Shown: positions 14,935 to 21,687 of the stretch, piece after piece
Layout of the letters: the number at the start of each line of letters is the position of its first letter
How positions within the stretch are numbered: position 1 is the stretch's first letter
From: Clostridium sp. CAG:567
Lineage (GTDB): Bacteria > Bacillota > Clostridia > TANB77 > CAG-508
Assembly: GCA_000437855.1 (NCBI GenBank)
Contig: FR902201.1
Span: 262 to 21,948, forward strand
Length of the DNA: 21,687 bases
Direction: 5' to 3'
Notes under the pieces: model-generated
What the model was told of the DNA's origin: nothing
What the model saw: only the letters and a program-made list of their open reading frames with translations
Database searches by the model: none
Program-made: the position numbers and the translations under genes

Positions 14935-17574
14935 TTATTTTCTAGGATTTTTGATTGCTGCTTGTGCTGCTGCTAATCTTGCAATTGGAACTCTGAATGG
15001 TGAGCATGATACATAAGATAATCCTATGTTATGGCAGAATTCAACACTTGATGGTTCTCCACCATGTTCTCCACATATTCCTAATTTGATATTTGGTCTT
15101 GTAGCTTTTCCTTTTTCAACAGCCATTTTTACAAGTTGTCCAACACCTTTTTGATCTAATTTTGCAAATGGATCTGATTCATAAATTTTGTTTGCATAGT
15201 AATCTTCTAAGAATTTACCAGCATCATCACGGCTAAATCCAAATGTCATTTGAGTTAAGTCGTTTGTTCCGAATGAGAAGAATTCTGCTTCTTCAGCAAC
15301 TTCGTCAGCTGTTATTGCAGCTCTTGGAATTTCAATCATTGTACCAATATGGTATTGCATGTCTGATCCTTTTTCCTTTTTAACTTGTTCTGCAACTTCA
15401 ATTACTATATCTTTAACAAATTTTAATTCTTTCTTTTCTCCAACTAATGGAATCATTATTTCAGGAACTATATCATATCCTTCTTCTTCTTTTACTTCAA
15501 TAGCTGCTTCCATTAAAGCTCTTGTTTGCATTTTTGCAATTTCAGGATATGTTACTGCTAAACGGCATCCTCTATGTCCCATCATTGGGTTGAATTCGTG
15601 TAAGTCAGCACATTTTTGTTTTAAATGTTCAACTGTTACACCCATTTCTTCAGCTAATGCTTTTATATCATTTTCGTCAGTTGGTAAGAACTCATGTAGA
15701 GGTGGGTCTAAATAACGAACTGTCATTGGTAGACCTTTTAACTCTTTGTACATTGCTTTGAAGTCACCTTTTTGGAATGGTATTAATTCATTTAATGCTT
15801 TTTCACGAGCTTCAACTGTTTCTGATAATATCATTTTTCTAATTTTTGGAATTCTGTCTTCTTCAAAGAACATGTGCTCTGTTCTACATAATCCAATACC
15901 TTCAGCACCTAATTCAACTGCTTTTTTAGTATCTCTTGGGTTATCAGCATTTGTTCTAACTCCTAAGTTTCTGAATTCATCAGCCCAAGCCATTATTCTT
16001 CCGAAGTTTCCACTTATTTCTGCTTCATGAGTTGGAATATCTTCTCCATAGATGTTACCTGTTGTTCCATCAATAGAAATGTAATCACCTTTATGGAATG
16101 TTCTTCCACCTAATTCAAATTCTTCTTTTTCTTCATTTATTTTGATATCTCCACATCCTGCAACACAGCAAGCACCCATACCACGAGCAACAACTGCTGC
16201 ATGTGATGTACGTCCACCACGAACTGTTAATATACCTTGTGCAGCTGCCATACCTTCAATATCTTCCGGTGTTGTTTCTAGACGAACTAGAACAACTCTT
16301 TCACCTTTTCCACCTTTTCCAAGTTCTTTTGCTTCTTCAGCTGTAAATACAACTTTACCTGCACCAGCACCTGGAGCTGCATTTAAACCTGTTCCAATTA
16401 CTTTAGCTTGTTTTAAAGCTGTTGGTTCAAATACTGGGTGTAATAATTGATCTAATGATTTAGCTTCAATTCTTAAAACTGCTTCTTCTGGAGTAATCAT
16501 TCCTTCGTCTACTAAATCGCAAGCGATTTTAATAGCTGCTGGAGCTGTTCTCTTTCCATTTCTTGTTTGTAAGAAGTATAGTTTTCCTTCTTGAATTGTG
16601 AATTCCATATCTTGCATATCACGATAGTGATTTTCAAGTTTATGAGCTAATTCCATGAATTCTTTGTAGCATTCTGGTAAATCTTCTTCTAGTTTTGTAA
16701 TAGGTTGTGGTGTTCTAACACCTGCAACAACGTCTTCACCTTGTGCATTGATTAAGTATTCACCATATATTCCTTTTTCACCTGTAGCTGGATCACGAGT
16801 AAATGCAACACCTGTTCCAGATGTTTCTCCCATGTTACCAAATACCATAGCTTGTACGTTTACAGCTGTTCCCCAATTTCCTGGTATATCATTCATTCTT
16901 CTATATACTATAGCTCTTGGGTTGTCCCAGCTTCTAAATACTGCTTTAACTGCTCCCATTAATTGTTCTGTTGGGTCTTGTGGGAATTCTTCTCCATTCA
17001 TGTTCTCTTTATATACTGCTTTGAATCTTTTTACTAATTCTTTTAAATCATCTGTTGTTAATTCTGTATCATAATGAACACCTTTTTCTTCTTTTAATTC
17101 GTCTATTATTTTTTCAAAGTATGATTTTGAAACTTCCATAACAACATCTGAATACATTTGAATAAATCTTCTATATGAATCATAAGCAAATCTTGGATTT
17201 CCTGTTTTAGCTGCAAATCCTTCAACTGCTACGTCATTTAAACCTAGGTTTAATATTGTATCCATCATTCCTGGCATTGATGCTCTAGCACCACTTCTTA
17301 CTGATACTAATAGTGGATCACTATTGTCTCCAAATTTTTTACCTTGTATTTCTTCTAGTGTTTTTAAAGCTGTGAAGATTTGATCTTGAATTTCTTTTGA
17401 AATAGTTTTTCCATCTTCATAATATTTTGTACAAGCTTCTGTTGTAACTGTAAAGCCTTGTGGAATTGGTAAACCTAGGTTAGTCATTTCAGCTAAGTTA
17501 GCTCCCTTTCCTCCAAGTAGTTCACGCATGCTTGCGTTTCCTTCCTTAAATAAGTATACGTACTTTTGACTCAT
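14935..17574 (-). CDS. ppdK: Pyruvate, phosphate dikinase
   Basis: Interconverts pyruvate, ATP and phosphate with PEP, AMP and pyrophosphate; in clostridia it usually runs as a PPi-linked glycolytic enzyme. The 879-aa length is normal. The N-terminal ATP-grasp part begins LLGGKGANLAEM and includes SVRSGARASMPGMMDT (91-106). The swivelling phospho-His domain has GGRTSHAAVVARG with His458. The C-terminal PEP/pyruvate barrel has GLCRTEHMFF and the catalytic Cys834 in LGICGEHGGE. An AAGGAGG site precedes the ATG. It is flanked by terminators on both sides, so it is a single-gene unit; I found no confident promoter in the roughly 100 AT-rich bases upstream. No PPDK regulatory protein gene is nearby. 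Confidence 0.98.
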   Translation of the reverse strand: MSQKYVYLFKEGNASMRELLGGKGANLAEMTNLGLPIPQGFTVTTEACTKYYEDGKTISKEIQDQIFTALKTLEEIQGKKFGDNSDPLLVSVRSGARASMPGMMDTILNLGLNDVAVEGFAAKTGNPRFAYDSYRRFIQMYSDVVMEVSKSYFEKIIDELKEEKGVHYDTELTTDDLKELVKRFKAVYKENMNGEEFPQDPTEQLMGAVKAVFRSWDNPRAIVYRRMNDIPGNWGTAVNVQAMVFGNMGETSGTGVAFTRDPATGEKGIYGEYLINAQGEDVVAGVRTPQPITKLEEDLPECYKEFMELAHKLENHYRDMQDMEFTIQEGKLYFLQTRNGKRTAPAAIKIACDLVDEGMITPEEAVLRIEAKSLDQLLHPVFEPTALKQAKVIGTGLNAAPGAGAGKVVFTAEEAKELGKGGKGERVVLVRLETTPEDIEGMAAAQGILTVRGGRTSHAAVVARGMGACCVAGCGDIKINEEKEEFELGGRTFHKGDYISIDGTTGNIYGEDIPTHEAEISGNFGRIMAWADEFRNLGVRTNADNPRDTKKAVELGAEGIGLCRTEHMFFEEDRIPKIRKMILSETVEAREKALNELIPFQKGDFKAMYKELKGLPMTVRYLDPPLHEFLPTDENDIKALAEEMGVTVEHLKQKCADLHEFNPMMGHRGCRLAVTYPEIAKMQTRALMEAAIEVKEEEGYDIVPEIMIPLVGEKKELKFVKDIVIEVAEQVKKEKGSDMQYHIGTMIEIPRAAITADEVAEEAEFFSFGTNDLTQMTFGFSRDDAGKFLEDYYANKIYESDPFAKLDQKGVGQLVKMAVEKGKATRPNIKLGICGEHGGEPSSVEFCHNIGLSYVSCSPFRVPIARLAAAQAAIKNPRK

Positions 17575-17666
17575 AAAGAACCTCCTTAAAATTTTATTGT
17601 TTTAACAATATATTAGTTATAAGTAAAATTAGGCTTATAACATTTCCATTATATATGCAAATATGA

Positions 17667-17704
17667 AAAAAGTAAAGAAATTTCTAAAAAATTCTTTACT
17701 TTTT
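17667..17704 (-). terminator. Terminator after the flippase gene
   Basis: Arms AAAAAGTAAAGAA (17667-17679) and TTCTTTACTTTTT (17692-17704) pair perfectly around a 12-base loop, just past the flippase stop, with a T-run on the minus strand. Confidence 0.8.
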
Positions 17705-17713
17705 ACTTTATTA

Positions 17714-19357
17714 TTAATTTTCTTCTTTATATATTTTTATTTTAATTAGAACACTATATATTTTAGAACCAAATGGGATCATCATAATGTCTTCTTTTCT
17801 TAATATTTTTAAAGCAAATATTAAAACTATGTAAATTAATGCTCCAAATATTATTGAAAGAATTGTGCTTATGCTCATTCTAACTATATTATTTAATGCT
17901 TGGTTTATTAAATAGGTACTCACTCCCATAATCACAGAGGCAATTATAGGTGCAATTATCATTCTTCCACATTTAAAATGTAATTTTATATTTTTTTGTA
18001 ATGCAACAATACATATTAGAAATGCTACAAATTGACAAATTACTGTACTTATTCCAGCACCCATTATTTCAATTTTTGGATTACTAATTAAAACTATATT
18101 TAATACAAATTTTATTATTATTCCAATTATTAATGATATTGCAGGTATATATGTTTTGTTTAATCCATATAGTCCACCATTAACAGTTTGATTTAATGCA
18201 ATAAATATCATTGCAATTGCATATACCATTAATACTTCTGCTCCATCACTTGCTGTTGGGTAAATTAAGCTTAATATTGGTTGTGCCAAAGATATAAAAC
18301 CTACTGCACATGGAAGTACTATTAATAGTGAAGCAAATATTGAAAACGTCATTCTTTTTGATGCTGTTTTCATGTCTTTTTGAGCAATTGCTCCAGAAAT
18401 TGCTGGTACTAATGCTGTTGAAAAAGCAACATTCACAGCAATTGGTAAATTTACTAATGTGTCTACCTTAGATAGTATTCCATTTTTACTCATTGCTAAA
18501 GCTTCTAATTGTTCTTTTACTGGGTACATATTTGCAAATGCTGTTTGAATGCACCTGCTTACTGTTGCAGTATCTATAAGTGGGCTAACTACTGATATTA
18601 TTGAACTAATTGTAACAGGTACTGAAATTATTAATATTTTTTTCAATAATTTCATTGCTGTTAGTTCATCTTCTTCAGACTTTTGATTTGGTTCTATTTT
18701 TATTTTCTTTCTTTTGTAATATATAATTAAGTAAACAAATGTAAGTATTATAGCTAATGTAGTTGAAAGATTTCCTCCTGCTGCCATAATATATGGCTCT
18801 CTTCCAAGTAGCGCATAAACAAATGTTATAGATAATACACAATTAAAAAATTGCTCTATTATTTGAGAATAGCTTGTTGGTTTCATATCATTAAGTCCTG
18901 CAAAGTATCCTCTAAATACTGCAGATGCTGAAACAAATGCTATTGCAGGTGCAAGTACTTGCATAACATATTTAGTATCTGCAACATCATACATTGCAAT
19001 TGCTATATATTCTGCTCCAAAAAACAATCCAAAAGATAATACTATTCCTATTCCTACAAAGAATGCCATACATATTTTAAATATTCTTTGTGCTCCTTTA
19101 TTATCTCCTTTTGCTATTCTTTCTGATACTAATTTAGATACAACACTTGGTATTCCTATTGATGATAGCGCAAGCAATAATGAATATATTTGATATCCTG
19201 CCGAGTAATACCCAAGTCCAGTATCTCCAAATCCCTCAAAGTTAGTTATTACAAATTTATATACTAGTCCTAATACCTTTACCATTATTTGTGCAAACAT
19301 TAATATTAACACATTTTGCATAAAGGATGATCTTTTTTTCGTTTCTTTTTGTTCCAT
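17714..19357 (-). CDS. SpoVB/MurJ-like lipid-linked oligosaccharide flippase
   Basis: Integral membrane protein of the MOP superfamily (polysaccharide biosynthesis/SpoVB group), 547 aa with about 14 hydrophobic segments. It opens with FMQNVLILMFAQIMVKVLGL and has the family's GLGYYSAGYQIYSLLLALSS and GIPSVVSKLVSERIAKGD region at about 45-90. Such proteins move undecaprenyl-linked wall or polysaccharide precursors across the membrane; the exact cargo cannot be read from sequence. An AAAGGA site lies before the ATG. It follows the ATP-grasp gene by 50 bases without an evident promoter, so the two are probably co-transcribed. It could be a sporulation SpoVB, but no other sporulation gene is present. 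Confidence 0.88.
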   Translation of the reverse strand: MEQKETKKRSSFMQNVLILMFAQIMVKVLGLVYKFVITNFEGFGDTGLGYYSAGYQIYSLLLALSSIGIPSVVSKLVSERIAKGDNKGAQRIFKICMAFFVGIGIVLSFGLFFGAEYIAIAMYDVADTKYVMQVLAPAIAFVSASAVFRGYFAGLNDMKPTSYSQIIEQFFNCVLSITFVYALLGREPYIMAAGGNLSTTLAIILTFVYLIIYYKRKKIKIEPNQKSEEDELTAMKLLKKILIISVPVTISSIISVVSPLIDTATVSRCIQTAFANMYPVKEQLEALAMSKNGILSKVDTLVNLPIAVNVAFSTALVPAISGAIAQKDMKTASKRMTFSIFASLLIVLPCAVGFISLAQPILSLIYPTASDGAEVLMVYAIAMIFIALNQTVNGGLYGLNKTYIPAISLIIGIIIKFVLNIVLISNPKIEIMGAGISTVICQFVAFLICIVALQKNIKLHFKCGRMIIAPIIASVIMGVSTYLINQALNNIVRMSISTILSIIFGALIYIVLIFALKILRKEDIMMIPFGSKIYSVLIKIKIYKEEN

Positions 19358-19407
19358 TTGATTCCTTTCTGTTGTTTTTTATTATGCCCCTATAACTTTT
19401 CAATAGT

Positions 19408-19490
19408 TTATTTTTCAAAGTTAAATTTGGGCATCATTCCTATTTTTTCTGGTGTATGAACTGGCAATTGATATATGTCATGTCCGTGGA
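19408..19490 (-). pseudogene. C-terminal end of the ATP-grasp enzyme in the shifted frame
   Basis: After the frame change this reads GHDIYQLPVHTPEKIGMMPK and ends FNFEK. It matches the conserved ending of sugar-transfer ATP-grasp proteins (family pattern: E.N.FPGHDLxQLP), which the upstream frame lacks. It is not an independent gene, as the preceding part of this frame is antisense to nothing meaningful and has no family resemblance. Confidence 0.75.
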
Positions 19491-20467
19491 AATTCATTTG
19501 CTTCAACAAATAAAGGTCCTTCTGGTGTAAATGCAACATCCCAACCAACATAACCCATTTCAGGTATTTCTTGGCATGCTTTTTTACAAAGTTCAATTGC
19601 CTCATTCCAATATGGAAACTTAAATCCCTTTATAGTTTCACCTGTTTGAGGATGTTTTTCATATACATTTTTTTGTTTATCTATTGCAAGTTGTGTTACA
19701 GTTCCAGTTTTTTCATCCACTGGTGCAACCATTCCTCCACTATTAAAGTTATCTACACACTTTCCGTTATTTCCAATTCTAAAGTATGCACATATAATAT
19801 GTGGCTCCAATTTTACATTTTTTCTTTGCTCTTTTGGTATAGTTAGAAGAGATTTTCCATCTTCAGTTGTAACTACTGTTACTATTCTTACAGTATTTAT
19901 TGCTTTTGGATATATTTTCGCTACTTCAGGATGTTGTTTTATTACCTCTTCTAGTTCAAAGTTGTGTCCTTCTTTACTTAAGTAATCATATAATTCATCT
20001 AAAGATTTATAGTCTGAAGTATTAATTTTTTCTATTCCTTTACCACATCCACCATCAATTGGTTTTGCCATAAATGTAGAATGTTTTTCTAAAAATTTTA
20101 TTACATCTTCTTTTGGCACTCCATTTACTTTTATCCAATCTCTTTTTAAATACTTATTAAATGTACTATTAAACTCATCTTTATTTTGAAAATAATGAAG
20201 TGCATCCATATCACAGTATTTTGTTACAAAGTTATTATTTCTTCCTCTTGTTAAATATGTATCTCTTTGTTCATCTGTTAAATTATACATTTCAAATAAA
20301 TCATAGTCCATATATCCAGCGCCATAACGCCTTGCACATTTTTGCATGTCTAAAAATATTTTTAATTTTGACATTTTAGTTTTGCTATGTATTGAATTAA
20401 TTTTTTCAAACATAGCTTTTTTATCCATAGTTTTTAATCTTTTTAAAATATATATAATATTTCCCAT
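19478..20467 (-). CDS. Sugar-transfer-associated ATP-grasp family enzyme, frameshifted near its end
   Basis: A 329-aa ATP-grasp protein resembling the ATPgrasp_ST family found with capsule and exopolysaccharide genes; the reaction is unknown. The N-terminal basic helical part is at about 1-60. The ATP-grasp lobes contain FMAKPIDGGCGKGIEKI (around 135-150, nucleotide loop), AINTVRIVTVV (around 190-200) and GYVGWDVAFTPEGPLFVEAN, where Asp, Glu and Asn are the metal-binding residues. The frame then ends at FPRT. Removing one base near 19486 restores FPGHDIYQLP in the next frame, so the gene really spans 19408-20467. The catalytic core is already complete before the break. A GGGAG site and a good promoter precede it; the flippase follows. 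Confidence 0.85.
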   Translation of the reverse strand: MGNIIYILKRLKTMDKKAMFEKINSIHSKTKMSKLKIFLDMQKCARRYGAGYMDYDLFEMYNLTDEQRDTYLTRGRNNNFVTKYCDMDALHYFQNKDEFNSTFNKYLKRDWIKVNGVPKEDVIKFLEKHSTFMAKPIDGGCGKGIEKINTSDYKSLDELYDYLSKEGHNFELEEVIKQHPEVAKIYPKAINTVRIVTVVTTEDGKSLLTIPKEQRKNVKLEPHIICAYFRIGNNGKCVDNFNSGGMVAPVDEKTGTVTQLAIDKQKNVYEKHPQTGETIKGFKFPYWNEAIELCKKACQEIPEMGYVGWDVAFTPEGPLFVEANEFPRT

Positions 20468-20486
20468 TAAGTTCTCCCATATAAAA

Positions 20487-20514
20487 AGTATATAATCTTT
20501 TACGATTATATACT
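20487..20514 (-). promoter_or_regulatory. Inverted repeat overlapping the -10 box of the ATP-grasp promoter
   Basis: Perfect 11-bp arms AGTATATAATC (20487-20497) and GATTATATACT (20504-20514) with a six-base centre. It covers the -10 box and the likely transcript start, so it could be an operator or a 5' hairpin. In such AT-rich DNA it may also be chance. Confidence 0.4.
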
Positions 20515-20534
20515 ATTTAATAATTATATTGCAA
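20505..20534 (-). promoter_or_regulatory. Promoter of the ATP-grasp-flippase unit
   Basis: On the minus strand TTGCAA (20534-20529), 18-base spacer, perfect TATAAT (20510-20505), about 38 bases before the ATG. Confidence 0.7.
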
Positions 20535-20618
20535 GTTTTTTATTAAAGTTGTATTTGTTTAAAGTTTTTAAATTAATATAAATTCAATTTTTTAAAGTAC
20601 ATATAATTAATTTCTTCT

Positions 20619-21687
20619 TTACGACTTTATTGGTTCAGTTATATATATTTGTCCTTCATATTCAAATCCATCTTTTACTAATATAAATGTTTGAGTTGTT
20701 TCAAGAAGTTCTTTACTGTCTCCCATCTTTCCTTCTCTGACAAGGTCAGTACAAGTATAATAGCATTCCGCACTAAAGCAATTTTCTCCTTTATCTGTAG
20801 TTTTGAAATCAGATTTACTTATTTCTATTTTTTTTCCTTTGTATATTATATATGCATTTTCAAAATCAACATTTTTATCATCTACTACGTCACTTAGCAT
20901 AACTAATGTGTGATTGTATTCAGCTACAGTACTTGTTACTTTATATCTCATTATTGCTGTTTTATCAATATTTGTTACTTCTACTTTTTTATAATATGTT
21001 TTTCCCATTATCAAATCTTGTACTTTAAAAGTATATGTTCCATTTTCGGTTGCTATATATGTGTCAGATATTTGCTCATTCGGATTTATTACAGAATATC
21101 CTTTTATCTCTCCAGTATTTTCATCTCCATATAAAAATTCAAGTATTGCTTCTAGTACTGCATTTACACCAGTAAGTCCATCAACATTTTTTGCGCTCTG
21201 TACCCAATTCCAAAAAGCATTCTCTGTTTCCTCTGCAATAATTTCTTTGTTTTTCATCCACTTAAGAACATCTTCAAATGTTTGACAATTTGCAGTAGAA
21301 TCTTCTTTATTAATAAATGGTACCATTTGTTCCTTTAGCATTTCTTTTTTTCTTTCATCACTTAGTGATTTTAAATATTTAATCAAATCTTCTTTTGTTT
21401 TTATATTTGTTATACCTTTCATTGATTCTACCTTTAGTTTAACAGCTCTTGCTTTCTCATTTTCTGGTGTTTTACTTATTACTATTTCTACATCACTATA
21501 GCTTATTTCTTTTATAATAGTTCCATCTTTTTTCTTTATTATTATTTTTTCTTGTTCTTTATCAATTTCATCTTCTGTAACCAACTTTTTGCTAATTAAA
21601 TCTTCTAACATTTTATCTGCTGTTTCTTTTTGTTTATTTATTGATGAATTTATAAAATTACTTTGTTTCCAATTTGCAACCACTTCT
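20619..21687 (-). CDS. Surface-type protein, C-terminal part, cut by the window edge
   Basis: At least 355 residues; the frame is open to the right edge, so the true start lies outside. A GTG at 21683 has no ribosome site in view. No transmembrane segment is visible. Residues about 15-60 are charged and helical (KQKETADKMLEDLISKKLV). In the middle, TENGTYTFKVQDLIMGKTYY followed by KKVEVTNID is a pattern common in Ig-like extracellular domains of clostridial pilin-like proteins. The C-terminal 110 residues look beta-rich with no recognised motif. I infer an exported protein whose N-terminal anchor or pilin-like helix is outside the window. Function unknown. Confidence 0.6.
   Translation of the reverse strand, partial: EVVANWKQSNFINSSINKQKETADKMLEDLISKKLVTEDEIDKEQEKIIIKKKDGTIIKEISYSDVEIVISKTPENEKARAVKLKVESMKGITNIKTKEDLIKYLKSLSDERKKEMLKEQMVPFINKEDSTANCQTFEDVLKWMKNKEIIAEETENAFWNWVQSAKNVDGLTGVNAVLEAILEFLYGDENTGEIKGYSVINPNEQISDTYIATENGTYTFKVQDLIMGKTYYKKVEVTNIDKTAIMRYKVTSTVAEYNHTLVMLSDVVDDKNVDFENAYIIYKGKKIEISKSDFKTTDKGENCFSAECYYTCTDLVREGKMGDSKELLETTQTFILVKDGFEYEGQIYITEPIKS

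Noticed and set aside
17596..17609. ATTGTTTTAACAAT as a Rex (redox) operator before ppdK
   Set aside because: The arms are only 6 bp with a two-base centre. Rex sites have longer spacing (TTGTGAANNNNTTCACAA type), and the region is AT-rich.
19491..19605. Separate small gene upstream of the shifted ATP-grasp ending
   Set aside because: This part of the frame overlaps the intact ATP-grasp reading frame, has no ribosome site and no family resemblance. Only the last part after the frame change matches the family.

Overview
The window is a strongly AT-rich stretch of a Bacillota (Firmicutes) chromosome, most likely from an uncultured, host-associated clostridial lineage. Several things point that way: the order ylxM-ffh-rpsP-khpA-rimM-trmD-rplS, strong AAGGAGG ribosome sites, TTGACA/TATAAT promoters, a clostridial-type pyruvate phosphate dikinase, a SpoVB-like flippase, and pilin-like surface proteins beginning with a GITLI...V hydrophobic segment. 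No tRNA or rRNA gene, CRISPR array, transposase or phage gene was seen.

Layout. Positions 14-3109 (minus strand) hold rlmB, lepA and a small DUF4190-type membrane protein. Positions 3256-7297 (plus strand) hold tsaE-tsaB-rimI, the t6A/acetyltransferase cluster without tsaD, followed by a Lon-family protease; a long hairpin then ends transcription from both sides. From 7345 to the end everything is on the minus strand: mnmA, wreckage of the sulfur-relay genes sufS and sufU, a frameshifted pilin-like GLUG-repeat surface protein, the ribosome/SRP operon (ylxM, ffh, rpsP, khpA, rimM, trmD, rplS), ppdK, a lipid-linked sugar flippase, a frameshifted sugar-transfer-type ATP-grasp enzyme, and part of a surface protein that runs off the right edge.

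How it works together. Most genes concern translation: rRNA and tRNA modification (RlmB, TrmD, TsaE/B, MnmA), ribosome assembly and proteins (RimM, bS16, bL19, KhpA), elongation (LepA) and co-translational targeting (Ffh, YlxM). The right third turns to metabolism (PPDK) and the cell envelope (flippase plus ATP-grasp).

Most unusual points. (1) Between the pilin-like gene and mnmA lie fossils of sufU (clear) and probably sufS (less sure), both internally deleted; the SufU tail now reads into mnmA without a stop codon. (2) Two further genes carry apparent single-site frameshifts, so either this is a decaying region or the assembly has base errors. (3) Two long imperfect hairpin elements sit on either side of ffh. 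(4) The leader upstream of ylxM contains an exact copy of the core of an initiator-tRNA anticodon arm. I found no convincing new multi-gene system; the hairpin elements and the leader are the best candidates for undescribed biology.
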